NCBI RefSeq assembly: GCF_003205835.1
Contig: NZ_CP029773.1
Coordinates: 4,062,501 to 4,126,500, forward strand
Source: Stenotrophomonas maltophilia
GTDB lineage: Bacteria > Pseudomonadota > Gammaproteobacteria > Xanthomonadales > Xanthomonadaceae
Length of the DNA stretch: 64,000 nt
Reading direction: 5' to 3'
Part shown: positions 9,459 to 17,986 of the stretch, in pieces
Position numbering within the stretch: position 1 is the first letter of the stretch
How the letters are laid out: each line of letters opens with the position of its first letter
Notes under the pieces: model-generated
What the model saw: only the letters and a program-made list of their open reading frames with translations
The model's database searches: none
Told to the model about the DNA's origin: nothing
Made by a program: the position numbers and the translations under genes

Positions 9459-10121
9459 TCACGACTGCACGTAGGGCATTTCGCTGTCGATACCATCGAA
9501 CGCGATCAGCTGCAGCAGCGGCTGCACGTCCTCGTCACTGATCTCACCCGCAGTGATGTCCTCAACGCGTGCATACAACGCCTGCAGCGCAGCTGCCTGG
9601 TCCCCTCGCAGCCAGCCACGATGGGTACCGAGCCAAGCCTGCAGATTGGTTCCGATATCGCCCTCCGAAAGCAGCGAATCCTCTTCCTCCAGCTCCACCA
9701 CCGCTTCGGCCATCTTGCGGAACAGGAAGTCCTGGAAGCTCGCGGCCAGCAGATCGGCGCGATCATCGTCATGCCAGACCAGCAGCACCGGCGACTCACT
9801 GGAGCCCGGTGCATTGGTCCAGAAACAGTAGTGATCACCCGCGCCAGTGCGCGCGAACGGCAGCAGTTTCAGGTCATCGCGCAGCGGGTTGTAATGATCT
9901 TCGGCAGTCAGATCTTCCCAGGCTGCGCGCAGTTCGCTCGGCTCGATCGGTTCATAGTCGTTGGCATACAACAGTACCGGCGGCTGCGGCTGCACCTGCG
10001 GGAACACCGTGCGGTACCAGTTCGGGCCCTGCTCGCCCCAGCTGAAACGGTTGCCTTCCACCAGCTGGCGGAACAACGGCGGGAAGGTCTGGCCGGAAGC
10101 CTGTTCGAGATCGGCGAGCAT
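9459..10121 (-). CDS. SMI1/KNR4 (SUKH-like) family protein
   Basis: The 220-residue acidic protein starts MLADLEQASGQTFPPLFRQLVEGN, the typical SMI1/KNR4 entry helix, and has the family's PVLLYANDYEPI and DHYCFWTNAP-type core strands. Bacterial SUKH proteins often serve as immunity proteins to secreted nuclease toxins, but many are orphans. No toxin gene is next to it. The start ATG (10119-10121) has AGGACG upstream. Upstream in-frame codons would add about 20 residues without family similarity. Confidence 0.65.
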   Translation of the reverse strand: MLADLEQASGQTFPPLFRQLVEGNRFSWGEQGPNWYRTVFPQVQPQPPVLLYANDYEPIEPSELRAAWEDLTAEDHYNPLRDDLKLLPFARTGAGDHYCFWTNAPGSSESPVLLVWHDDDRADLLAASFQDFLFRKMAEAVVELEEEDSLLSEGDIGTNLQAWLGTHRGWLRGDQAAALQALYARVEDITAGEISDEDVQPLLQLIAFDGIDSEMPYVQS

Positions 10122-10171
10122 GCTCAATGACGTCCTTTTGTTGAGAAGACTCACTCTAGCGGGTGAACGCC

Positions 10172-10194
10172 ATCCCCGCATGGCGCGGATCTAC
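10172..10194 (-). repeat. SMAG repeat variant
   Basis: ATCCCCGCATGGCGCGGAT followed by CTAC; a variant stem of the GTAG family between the SMI1-like gene promoter and the LysR gene 3' end. Confidence 0.65.
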
Positions 10195-10250
10195 TCGGAA
10201 ACCTCTCGTTGGAGCCGGTCATTGGACGGCTCTGCGCCATCCGCTGCGAT

Positions 10251-11135
10251 TCACTCGCGCAGCATATCCACGAACGCACGCAGTGCGGCAGGCATCTGCC
10301 GCTGCTTCGGGTAGTACAGCGCGAAACCGGCGAACGGTTCGCTCCAGTCTTCCAGCACCGCCACCATCTGCCCCGAGTCGATGTACGGCCGCGCGGTGTC
10401 TTCCAGCACATAGGCCAGGCCGATGCCATCGAGCACCGCACTGACCACGGTGCCCTGCTCGCCCAGCGTCAGCCGCCCCGGCACATCGATCTCCAACGCC
10501 CGTCCCTCGCGTTCGAACTGCCACTTGTACAGATGGCCACTGGCGAAGCGGAAGCGGATGCATTCGTGCGCGGCCAGGTCGCGCGGGTGCTGCGGCGCCG
10601 GGTGCCGGCGCAGGTAGTCCGGCGAGCCGACGATCAGCCCGCGCAGCGGTGGCCCCATCGGCACCGCCACCATGTCCTCCGGCACGAACTCATGCAGGCG
10701 CACGCCGGCGTCGTAGCCCTCGGCGACGATGTCGACCAGGCCATCGTTCTCGGTCAGTTCCACCCGGATGTCCGGATGCGCGTGCAGGAAACGCGCCAGC
10801 CGCGGCCGCAACTGGGTCGGCACCGCCGCGCGGGTGGCGTTGATGCGCAGCAGGCCGGCCGGGACGGCCCGGAACTGGTTCATCTCTTCCAGCGCGTCAT
10901 GCACCTGCCCCAAGGCCGGCTGCAGGCGCTCGAGCAGGCGCTGCCCGGCCTCGGTCAGGGCCACGCTGCGGGTGGTGCGATGGAACAGGCCCACGCCCAA
11001 GCGTTCTTCCAGCGCGCGGATCGCATAGCTCACCGCCGAGGTCGACAGCGCCAGCTCGGCGCCGGCGCGGCGGAAGCTGCGGTGGCGGGCGACCGCCGCG
11101 AACGCGGCCAGGTGCGAGAGGTTGTCAGTGGCCAT
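10251..11135 (-). CDS. LysR-family transcriptional regulator
   Basis: The 294-residue protein has the LysR winged helix at residues 4-64 (FRRAGAELALSTSAVSYAIRALEERLG, then FHRTTRSVALT) and an effector-binding domain with a C-terminal aromatic-acid-type core. It resembles CrgA-type regulators of aldehyde or alcohol metabolism. It diverges from the zinc alcohol dehydrogenase 108 bp away, so that gene is its likely target. The start ATG matches family N-termini. Confidence 0.9.
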   Translation of the reverse strand: MATDNLSHLAAFAAVARHRSFRRAGAELALSTSAVSYAIRALEERLGVGLFHRTTRSVALTEAGQRLLERLQPALGQVHDALEEMNQFRAVPAGLLRINATRAAVPTQLRPRLARFLHAHPDIRVELTENDGLVDIVAEGYDAGVRLHEFVPEDMVAVPMGPPLRGLIVGSPDYLRRHPAPQHPRDLAAHECIRFRFASGHLYKWQFEREGRALEIDVPGRLTLGEQGTVVSAVLDGIGLAYVLEDTARPYIDSGQMVAVLEDWSEPFAGFALYYPKQRQMPAALRAFVDMLRE

Positions 11136-11242
11136 GATTGTGCAGTTCCACTTGATGAATCATGCCGATATCCGCGCTTCTTGCCGCTGGGTACGGGGCG
11201 TATTGTAAAACGCCTTTCGACAAACCCTGCCAAGGATTCCCC

Positions 11243-12301
11243 ATGTCCCTCGCCCGTGGTTACGCCGCCCATTCACATACCGACCCGCTGATCCCGTACG
11301 AGTTCGAACGCCGCGCGGTCGGCCCGGACGATGTGCGCATCGAGATCCTCTACAGCGGCATCTGCCACTCCGACCTGCACCAGGCCCGCGACGACTGGGG
11401 TGGCTCGATCTACCCGATGGTGCCGGGCCACGAGATCATCGGCCGCGTCACCGAGGTCGGCAGCAACGTCACCCGCTTCAAGGTCGGCGACCACGCCGGC
11501 GTGGGCTGCATGGTCGACTCGTGCCGCCACTGCGACGCCTGCGAGCACGACCTGGAGCAGTACTGCGCCGAAGGCGCGACCTGGACCTACAACGGCCGTG
11601 AACGCGAAAGCGGTGCGCCGACCTACGGCGGCTATTCCGACCACGTGGTGGTCGAGCAGCGCTTCGTGGTGAAGGTATCCGACACCCTCGACCTGAAGGC
11701 GGCCGCGCCGCTGCTGTGCGCCGGCATCACCACCTGGTCGCCGCTGCGCCACTGGAAGGTCGGCCCGGGCCAGAAGGTCGGCGTGATCGGCCTCGGTGGC
11801 CTCGGCCACATGGGCGTGAAGTTCGCCAAGGCACTCGGCGCGCATGTGGTGATGATCACCACCACGCCGGAAAAGGGCGCCGACGCCAAGCGCCTGGGCG
11901 CCGACGAAGTGCTGGTCTCGCGCGACGCCGCGCAGATGAAGGCGCACGCCGGCAGCTTCGACTTCCTGCTCAACACCATTCCGGTTGGCCATGACACCAA
12001 CCCGTACATGGGCCTGCTCAAGCGCGAGGCCACCATGTGCCTGGTCGGCGTGCTGACCGAGCTGGATCCGCCGCTGACCGGCGGCAGCGTGATCTTCGGC
12101 CGCAAGCACCTGACCGGCTCGGCGATCGGCGGCATGGCCGAAACCCAGGAAATGATGGACTTCTGTGCCGAGCACGGCATCGTCAGCGACGTCGAGATGA
12201 TCGATATCAAGAACGTCAACGAAGCCTGGGAACGCATGGCGAAGAACGATGTGCGCTACCGCTTCGTGATCGACATGGCGACGATGAAGAACGCCGCCTG
12301 A
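11243..12301 (+). CDS. Zinc-dependent NAD(P)-dependent alcohol dehydrogenase (YahK/cinnamyl-alcohol type)
   Basis: The 352-residue medium-chain dehydrogenase has the catalytic zinc site GICHSDLH and GHEIIGRV. The structural zinc is bound by the cysteines of CRHCDACEHDLEQYC. The Rossmann GLGGLGHMGV motif follows at about 185-195. It belongs to the YahK/CAD branch, which reduces a broad range of aldehydes with NADPH. ATG 11243 has AAGGA upstream. A clear intrinsic terminator follows, and a LysR regulator diverges upstream, so it is a monocistronic, probably aldehyde-induced unit. Confidence 0.9.
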   Translation: MSLARGYAAHSHTDPLIPYEFERRAVGPDDVRIEILYSGICHSDLHQARDDWGGSIYPMVPGHEIIGRVTEVGSNVTRFKVGDHAGVGCMVDSCRHCDACEHDLEQYCAEGATWTYNGRERESGAPTYGGYSDHVVVEQRFVVKVSDTLDLKAAAPLLCAGITTWSPLRHWKVGPGQKVGVIGLGGLGHMGVKFAKALGAHVVMITTTPEKGADAKRLGADEVLVSRDAAQMKAHAGSFDFLLNTIPVGHDTNPYMGLLKREATMCLVGVLTELDPPLTGGSVIFGRKHLTGSAIGGMAETQEMMDFCAEHGIVSDVEMIDIKNVNEAWERMAKNDVRYRFVIDMATMKNAA

Positions 12302-12324
12302 TCGATCGGCGACTGTGAACGAAG

Positions 12325-12350
12325 AACCCCGGCACTGCCGGGGTTTCTTT
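12325..12350 (+). terminator. Intrinsic terminator
   Basis: CCCCGGC (12327-12333), ACT loop and GCCGGGG (12337-12343), flanked by AA/TT that extend the stem, then TTTCTTTCT. It ends the alcohol dehydrogenase transcript. Confidence 0.85.
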
Positions 12351-12441
12351 CTGGTCGTGCCGGCCGCTGGCTGGCACCATCCATACGTTGGCATGACGAA
12401 GGTCAAGGCAGCGGCCGCCCCCTCCGGCGCAGACTCGCTGC

Positions 12442-13650
12442 ATGGCCCGCCTGCCCTCCCCTGCGATGCTGATGCGCGCGCCGCACCGGCTGCTGTTCTT
12501 CATCGGCGCCAGCAACCTGCTGCTGGCAATGCTGTGGTGGGCGTTGTGGCTGGGCGCACTACGTGGGCTTTGGACGCCGCAGCCATCGCCGCTGCCTCCG
12601 GCCTGGCTGCACGCGCTGCTGATGCAGTACCTGGTGCTGCCCAGTTTCATCTTCGGCTTCCTGCTCACCGTGTTCCCGCGCTGGATGGCACAGCCGGAGC
12701 TGCCACGCAGCCGCTATGCGCCGGTCGGCATCGGCCTGTTTGGTGGGCAGGCGCTGCTGATTGCCGCCGCCTGCGGCTGGACACCCGGGCTGTGGCCCGG
12801 CCTGCTGCTGGCACTGGCCGGCTGGAGCGCCGGACTGATCGTGCTGGGACGCGTGCTCACGGCCGCCGGCCCCAACCGCAACTGGCATGCGCGCGCCTGC
12901 TATGCCGCACTGCTGCTGGGCTGGCTGGGGCTGCTGCTGTTCATGGCAGTGGTGCACGGCCACGCCACCCTGATGCCGGTCACGGTGGCACTCGGCACCT
13001 TCGGCCTGCTGCTGCCGGTCTACCTCACCGTCGCGCACCGGATGATCCCGTTCTTCGCCAACAACGTGGTGAACGGCTACGTGCCGTGGCGACCGCTGCG
13101 CTGGTTGGCCGCGATGTGGGCGCTTCTGATGCTGCGCCTGCTGTTGAGCGCGTTGCAGATCGACCACCTGCTGTGGCTGGCCGATGCGCCGCTGCTGATG
13201 TTGTCGCTGCAGGCGCTATGGCACTGGTGGCCACGCGGGCCGATGCCGGGCCTGCTCGCGGCCCTGTTCCTGGCGCTGGCGTGGCTGCCGATCAGCTTCG
13301 CGTTGTATCTGCTGCAGGACATCGGCCAGATGCTGGGCCATCTGCAACTGCTCGGCCGCGCGCCGCTGCATGCCCTCGCCGTGGGCCTGTTCGGCAGCCT
13401 GCTGGTGGCGATGGTGACCCGGGTCACCCAGGGGCATTCCGGGCGACCGCTGGTGATGCCGGCAGTGGCCTGGTTTGCGTTCGTCGCGCTGCAGGCGGTG
13501 GCGATCATGCGCATCGTCGCCGAACTGATGCCCGACGCCTATGCGTGGCATTTCGCCGCAGCCATCGGCTGGTTGCTGGCGCTTGCACCATGGGTGGCAC
13601 GTCTGGGCTGGATCTACCTGAGCCCACGTCGCGACGGCAAGCCGGGCTGA
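12442..13650 (+). CDS. nnrS: NnrS family membrane protein
   Basis: The 402-residue protein has about twelve hydrophobic segments. NnrS signatures are YLVLPSFIFGFLLTVFPRWM, LPVYLTVAHRMIPFFA and LHALAVGLFGSLLVAMVTRVTQGHSGR. NnrS proteins are haem/copper membrane proteins that protect against nitric-oxide-related iron poisoning and are usually NnrR/NsrR regulated. No denitrification gene is nearby, so here it stands alone as a stress protein. The start ATG is the first that includes the whole first membrane segment; the promoter lies in the 90 bp after the terminator. Confidence 0.88.
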   Translation: MARLPSPAMLMRAPHRLLFFIGASNLLLAMLWWALWLGALRGLWTPQPSPLPPAWLHALLMQYLVLPSFIFGFLLTVFPRWMAQPELPRSRYAPVGIGLFGGQALLIAAACGWTPGLWPGLLLALAGWSAGLIVLGRVLTAAGPNRNWHARACYAALLLGWLGLLLFMAVVHGHATLMPVTVALGTFGLLLPVYLTVAHRMIPFFANNVVNGYVPWRPLRWLAAMWALLMLRLLLSALQIDHLLWLADAPLLMLSLQALWHWWPRGPMPGLLAALFLALAWLPISFALYLLQDIGQMLGHLQLLGRAPLHALAVGLFGSLLVAMVTRVTQGHSGRPLVMPAVAWFAFVALQAVAIMRIVAELMPDAYAWHFAAAIGWLLALAPWVARLGWIYLSPRRDGKPG

Positions 13651-13672
13651 CATCACCGCCGGGCATGGCACC

Positions 13673-14278
13673 ATGGTGGGCATGTCCGATATCCCGTTCG
13701 ATCACACCGCAATCACTACCTTCGCCGATGGCGACCCTGACGAGAATCCCTGGGTTCTCGGCGCGCCGCAGCCGGAAGCGCTGCAGGTGGTGCCCTGGTC
13801 CACGCTGTGGGCCGATCAGTTCGAGCAGCAGCGCACGCAGCTGCAGGCGGCACTCGGCAACATCGCGCTGGGCATTGAACACGTCGGCTCCACCGCGGTG
13901 CAGGGCCTGCCGGCCAAACCGGTACTGGACATCGACCTGCTGGTTGCCGATCCCGCCGACGAAGCGGCCTGGCTGCCACAGCTGCTGGCACTGGGCTACG
14001 TGCTTACCATCCGCGAACCCTCGTGGTACCAGCACCGCATGCTGCGGCTGGACGTGCCGCGCGTGAACCTGCACGTGTTCGCACCTGGTTGCGCCGAGCA
14101 CCTCCGCCACTGCTTGTTCCGCGATTGGCTGCGCAGCCATGAAGACGACCGCAGGCGCTATGCACAGGCCAAGCAGGCAGCACTGCAGGGCAATGCCAAC
14201 GTGCAGGCCTACAACCGCAGCAAGCAGGATGTGGTTCGCGGCATCTACGCGCGCCTGTTCGCAGCGCGCGGGTGGTGA
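13673..14278 (+). CDS. GrpB family nucleotidyltransferase-like protein
   Basis: The 201-residue protein belongs to the GrpB/UPF0157 family, which shares the polymerase-beta nucleotidyltransferase fold. The GSTA-type motif is seen in IEHVGSTAVQGLPAKPVLDIDLLV, whose Asp pair would bind metal. The C-terminal helix carries RRYAQAKQAAL and YNRSKQDVV. The biochemical role of stand-alone GrpB proteins is unknown. ATG 13673 is used; ATG 13682 is an alternative start. It follows nnrS by 22 bp and may share its transcript. Confidence 0.8.
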   Translation: MVGMSDIPFDHTAITTFADGDPDENPWVLGAPQPEALQVVPWSTLWADQFEQQRTQLQAALGNIALGIEHVGSTAVQGLPAKPVLDIDLLVADPADEAAWLPQLLALGYVLTIREPSWYQHRMLRLDVPRVNLHVFAPGCAEHLRHCLFRDWLRSHEDDRRRYAQAKQAALQGNANVQAYNRSKQDVVRGIYARLFAARGW

Positions 14279-14283
14279 CGCAA

Positions 14284-14315
14284 CGGCAGGTGCCGGCCCC
14301 GGTTGGCACCTGCCG
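14284..14315. terminator. Hairpin between convergent grpB-like gene and gshA
   Basis: CGGCAGGTGCC (14284-14294) pairs with its complement (14305-14315) across a 10-base loop. It lies between two convergent stop codons, so it may serve both strands; there is no long T-run. Confidence 0.55.
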
Positions 14316-14323
14316 GAACAGTG

Positions 14324-15688
14324 TCAGTACGCGAACTCGCGGAACACCGGATCGACGTCGCCGTGCCAGCGGCCATGGAACAGCGCCAGCTTGCGTTCGG
14401 CCGGGGTCAGGCCGGACTCGACGATCTCCTGCAGCACGTCCAGGAACTTGCTCTCGTCCTGGCCGTCGGCATTGCGCGCCGCGCGGCGCTTGAGGCCTTC
14501 GACGGAAATCTTCACCGCTTCACGGGCCAGGTCGCGCACGCTGCCAGTGCGGAAGGGCAGGTTCATCGCATGCTTCGGCACGCCGTCGCGCAGTGCATGG
14601 CGCTCGGCCAGGGTGAAATCACGCACCAGGTCCCAGGCCGCATCCAGTGCGGTGTCGTCGTACAACAGGCCCACCCAGAATGCCGGCAGCGCACACAGGC
14701 GGCTCCACGGGCCACCGTCGGCACCGCGCATTTCCAGATACTTCTTCAGGCGCACTTCCGGGAACGCGGTGGTCATGTGGTCCGACCAGTCGCGCAGCGT
14801 CGGCAGCGCGCCCGGCAGCACCGGCAGCTTGGCCTGCATGAAATCGCGGAAGCTCTGCCCGCTGGCGTCGTGGTAGATGCTATCGCGGTAGGAGAAATAC
14901 ATCGGCACGTCGAGCAGGTAATCGACATAGCGCTCGTAACCGAAGCCATCCTCGAACACGAAGTCGAGCATGCCGGTGCGGTCGGCGTCGGTGTCGGTCC
15001 AGATGTGCGAGCGGTAGCTCAGGTAGCCGTTCGGCTTGCCTTCGGTGAACGGCGAATCGGCAAACAGCGCGGTGGCGATCGGCTGCAGCGCCAGCGACAC
15101 GCGGAACTTCTTCACCATGTCCGCTTCGGTGGCGTAGTCCAGGTTCACCTGCACCGTGCAGGTGCGGGTCATCATGTCCAGGCCCAGTGAGCCGACCTTG
15201 GGCATGTACGCGCGCATGATCTTGTAGCGGCCCTTCGGCATCCACGGCATCTCATCGCGCTTCCACTTCGGCTGGAAGCCCATGCCGAGGAAGCCCAGCT
15301 GCAGCTCACCGGCCACCTGTGCCACCTCGTTGAGGTGGGTGCCGGTCTCCACGCAGGTCTGGTGGATGGTCTCCAGCGCCGCGCCGGACAGTTCCAACTG
15401 GCCCGCCGGTTCCAGCGTGACCGAGGCGCCATCGCGCAGCAGGGCGATGGTGTTGCCGTTCTCCTGCACCGGCTCCCAGCCGAAGCGGACCAGGCCGTTG
15501 AGCAGTGCCTCAATGCCACGCTCGCCCTCGAAGGTTGGCGGTCGCAGGTCATCCAGGCGGAATCCAAACTTCTCGTGCTCGGTACCGATGCGCCACTGCG
15601 CGCGGGGCTTCTCGCCGGAGGCGATCACCTCCACCAGCTGCGAGCGGTCGGTAATGGGGGTATCGGCGACGTGGCTGGGGCTCGACAA
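14324..15688 (-). CDS. gshA: Glutamate-cysteine ligase, plant/alphaproteobacterial type
   Basis: The 454-residue enzyme catalyses ATP-dependent ligation of glutamate and cysteine, the first step of glutathione synthesis. Landmarks of the plant-type (GCS2-like) family are [11 protein letters not shown] near residue 37, [11 protein letters not shown], and [19 protein letters not shown]; the last strand ends [18 protein letters not shown] 15688 is the best start ([16 protein letters not shown] follows), because no ATG lies close to the conserved N-terminus; a far upstream ATG at 15766 would add 26 residues. It supplies the glutathione used by FrmA in the same window. Confidence 0.9.
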   Translation of the reverse strand: MSSPSHVADTPITDRSQLVEVIASGEKPRAQWRIGTEHEKFGFRLDDLRPPTFEGERGIEALLNGLVRFGWEPVQENGNTIALLRDGASVTLEPAGQLELSGAALETIHQTCVETGTHLNEVAQVAGELQLGFLGMGFQPKWKRDEMPWMPKGRYKIMRAYMPKVGSLGLDMMTRTCTVQVNLDYATEADMVKKFRVSLALQPIATALFADSPFTEGKPNGYLSYRSHIWTDTDADRTGMLDFVFEDGFGYERYVDYLLDVPMYFSYRDSIYHDASGQSFRDFMQAKLPVLPGALPTLRDWSDHMTTAFPEVRLKKYLEMRGADGGPWSRLCALPAFWVGLLYDDTALDAAWDLVRDFTLAERHALRDGVPKHAMNLPFRTGSVRDLAREAVKISVEGLKRRAARNADGQDESKFLDVLQEIVESGLTPAERKLALFHGRWHGDVDPVFREFAY

Positions 15689-15839
15689 GGGGAAGGCTCG
15701 CTGGACAGTGGCAGGGGATGTGGGGCCCGGGGCCTTCCATCGCAAGGGCGCACTATAGCGTGGCACCCCGTTGCGTCATGCGACGGTGACGGGTTTCAGC
15801 ATCCTACGGACGCCCTCTTGACCCTCGTACACTCAAGCC

Positions 15840-16544
15840 ATGAGCCGCCATTCACGACACCCCGAACTGCACCGCTCCGAGCGCGTCGGCTGGCTGCGTG
15901 CCGCCGTGCTGGGGGCCAACGATGGCATCGTCTCGGTGGCCGGCCTGGTGGTCGGCGTGGCCGCCAGCGGCGCCTCCGCAGCGACCATCCTGGCCACCGG
16001 CGTGGCTGGCACCGTGGCCGGCGCGATGTCGATGGCTGCTGGCGAGTATGTCTCCGTGCAGACCCAGGCCGACACCGAAGACGCCGACCTGGCGATGGAA
16101 AAACGCGAACTGCACGAAGACCCGCACAGCGAGCTGGAAGAGCTGGCCGCGATCTACCGCCACCGCGGACTGGACCCGGCGCTGGCACGGCAGGTGGCCG
16201 AGCAGCTCACCGCGCACGATGCCTTGGGTGCCCATGCACGCGACGAGCTGGGCATCACCGATACCCTGCGCGCGCGCCCGCTGCAGGCGGCGCTGGCCTC
16301 GGCCGGGGCGTTCACCTGCGGCGCCGCATTGCCGGTGCTGACATCGCTGCTCGCCCCGGTGGACAAGGTTGCAATGATCACCACCGGCAGCACCCTGCTG
16401 GGCCTGTGCCTGACCGGCGCGATGGCGGCCCGGGCCGGCGGCGCACCGCCGGTGCGTGGCGCGATCCGGGTGATGTTCTGGGGCGCGCTGGCAATGGCCG
16501 CCGCTGCAGGCGTCGGACGTCTGTTCGGCGCCCACGTGGCATGA
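15840..16544 (+). CDS. VIT1/CCC1-family iron/manganese transporter-like membrane protein
   Basis: The 234-residue protein starts HRSERVGWLRAAVLGANDGIVS, the VIT1/CCC1 signature, followed by VAGAMSMAAGEYVSVQTQ. A cytoplasmic acidic helical stretch (about 75-135, rich in Glu/Asp) resembles the metal-binding domain, and three C-terminal membrane segments complete it. Family members move Fe2+ or Mn2+ out of the cytosol. Its stop codon overlaps the start of an AraC regulator (ATGA), which suggests translational coupling. Confidence 0.85.
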   Translation: MSRHSRHPELHRSERVGWLRAAVLGANDGIVSVAGLVVGVAASGASAATILATGVAGTVAGAMSMAAGEYVSVQTQADTEDADLAMEKRELHEDPHSELEELAAIYRHRGLDPALARQVAEQLTAHDALGAHARDELGITDTLRARPLQAALASAGAFTCGAALPVLTSLLAPVDKVAMITTGSTLLGLCLTGAMAARAGGAPPVRGAIRVMFWGALAMAAAAGVGRLFGAHVA

Positions 16545-17365
16545 CCACCATGCTGCCCCCGGCCACCGTATTACTGGCCGAGATGGCCAGCCTGGCCGGC
16601 TGCGCACGCGCCGAAGGCTATGCATGCATCACCGCTCGCCAAGAGCATGGCGCCAGCTCGGTGGAGATTCCGCAACCACAGTTCGCGATCCTGCTGGAAG
16701 GCCGCAAGCAGGTGCGTACCGCGCACCAGTCGCTGGAATTCATCCCTGGCGACATCCTGCTGTTGACCCAGCGCTGCCGTATCGACGTGGTCAACAGCCC
16801 CGATCCGCGCAGTGGCCGCTACCTCAGCGCCATCGTGCCGCTGTGTACCGAAGTGCTGGCGGCCGCACGCACGCTGTGGAGCGAGGACCTTCCCGCCCCG
16901 GGCCAGGCGATGGCGCGACTGTCGTTGATCGACCATGGCACGGTGCTGCGCCAGTGGCGGCAATCGCTGCAGGACGGCCGTTACAGCGAAGCCCGGCTGG
17001 CCCTGGCCTCACTGGTATTGACCCTGTGCCGGCAGGGCCACGGCAACCTCTTGCTGCCACAGGCACCGAGCCTGGGCGAACAGATCCGCGACCGCATCGC
17101 CGCCGAACCGGCTCGCGACTGGCAATCGCGTGATGTGGAAGAACAGTTCGCGCTGAGCGGTGCGACCCTGCGCCGTCGCCTTGCGGCCGAGGACACCAGC
17201 CTGCGCCAGCTGCTCACCGAGGCGCGCCTGGCTCACGGGATGCAGCTGCTTTACACCACCGACCTGCCGTTGAAGACCGTCGCCGCACGCGCGGGCTACC
17301 GGTCTGCGGCGAGTTTCAGCAAGCGCTTCGCCGAGCAGTACGGACTGGCTCCCACAGACATTTGA
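16541..17365 (+). CDS. AraC-family transcriptional regulator
   Basis: The 274-residue protein has an N-terminal AraC-type cupin (about 15-120; QPQFAILLEGRKQV, LEFIPGDILLL) of the AraC_N (YqhC) class. A C-terminal pair of helix-turn-helices (about 175-270) follows, with DLPLKTVAARAGYRSAASFSKRF as the second. The start ATG 16541 overlaps the VIT1 stop by ATGA, so the two are co-transcribed. YqhC-type regulators control aldehyde reductases; here the only partner is the metal transporter, so the target is open. Confidence 0.88.
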   Translation: MTTMLPPATVLLAEMASLAGCARAEGYACITARQEHGASSVEIPQPQFAILLEGRKQVRTAHQSLEFIPGDILLLTQRCRIDVVNSPDPRSGRYLSAIVPLCTEVLAAARTLWSEDLPAPGQAMARLSLIDHGTVLRQWRQSLQDGRYSEARLALASLVLTLCRQGHGNLLLPQAPSLGEQIRDRIAAEPARDWQSRDVEEQFALSGATLRRRLAAEDTSLRQLLTEARLAHGMQLLYTTDLPLKTVAARAGYRSAASFSKRFAEQYGLAPTDI

Positions 17366-17374
17366 GGGGGTTCG

Positions 17375-17548
17375 GCAGGGCTGCGCCCTGCACCTGCCGA
17401 GGCGACAGCAAGAGCCGAAGCAACAGCAACAGCGGGCTATCCGTGGGATGGCGGGGCGGTGTCGGAGTGCGGGGACGCTGCAAGTACGTCCCTGTAAGCT
17501 TGGCAGCCGCATCCATGCGGCTGACACCCCGCACTCCGACACCGCCCC
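17375..17548 (-). repeat. Long hairpin element, copy A (minus orientation)
   Basis: This gene-free stretch has a perfect 22-bp stem (17453-17474 with 17527-17548) closing a 52-nt loop. Inside the loop is a perfect 8-bp hairpin, AGCCGCAT-CC-ATGCGGCT (17505-17522). Outside the stem an 80-nt tail ends in the small palindrome GCAGGGC-TGC-GCCCTGC (17375-17391). Read on the minus strand it is homologous to the element at 17707-17878, including the loop length of 52. Confidence 0.75.
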
Positions 17549-17575
17549 ACCTTCGACGGGTTCACTCGGCTGTTG

Positions 17576-17600
17576 GTAGGTGTCGACCTTGGTCGACACG
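17576..17600 (+). repeat. SMAG-type repeat
   Basis: GTAG followed by GTGTCGACC-TT-GGTCGACAC, a perfect 9-bp palindrome with a two-base centre, between the two hairpin elements. Confidence 0.7.
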
Positions 17601-17629
17601 ATTTTTCTGTCAGATATCGAAATCGATCT

Positions 17630-17670
17630 GGGGTCAGATCCGTTTTCCTACGGAAAACGGATCTGACCCC
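17630..17670. repeat. 19-bp perfect palindrome (REP-like)
   Basis: Arms 17630-17648 and 17652-17670 are exact complements around TAC; the arm begins GGGGTCAGATCC and ends TTTTCC. The GGGGTCAG-headed form resembles REP sequences linked to REP-associated tyrosine transposases. It sits midway between the two inverted hairpin elements. No transposase gene is nearby. Confidence 0.7.
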
Positions 17671-17706
17671 ACGAGCTGTTCCAACAGATCACAGAAAACT
17701 GTCGAA

Positions 17707-17878
17707 GGCGGGGTGGGTCCGGTTGCGGGAGTGTCCGCGGCATGGATGCCGCGGCCAAGCCCCCATGGATGGGTTTACGGCGTCTCCCGCAACCGGACCC
17801 ACCCCGCCATCCCACGGATAGCCGCTGTTGCTTCGGCTGTTGCTCTGGCTCGTAGCGGGTGCAGGGCGCAGCCCTGCA
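17707..17878 (+). repeat. Long hairpin element, copy B (plus orientation)
   Basis: A perfect 25-bp stem (17707-17731 with 17784-17808) closes a 52-nt loop that holds two smaller hairpins. These are CCGCGGCAT-GG-ATGCCGCGG (17735-17754) and CCCAT-GG-ATGGG. The tail contains CCATCCCACGGATAGC and ends in GCAGGGC-GCA-GCCCTGC (17861-17877). The tail and loop framework match copy A, while stem sequences differ but remain perfectly paired, which points to conserved structure. Confidence 0.75.
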
Positions 17879-17986
17879 GACAACACCCCTCCCTGAGCAT
17901 TCCGCGCAGTGGTTTGAGCGCCGTGCACACGCCGGCCACGGCACGCTGGGCGCAACGGAACCGCCCGTCATCCACCGAGAACCGCC

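Noticed and set aside
12315..14066. 583-codon plus frame across nnrS and the GrpB-family gene
   Set aside because: It is in a different frame from both genes, is rich in Arg/Ala, and contains no hydrophobic segments or motifs.
15335..17365. 676-codon plus frame that would fuse sequence in front of the AraC regulator
   Set aside because: Its first 400 codons run over gshA and VIT1 in wrong frames. The regulator starts at 16541 by ATGA overlap with VIT1.
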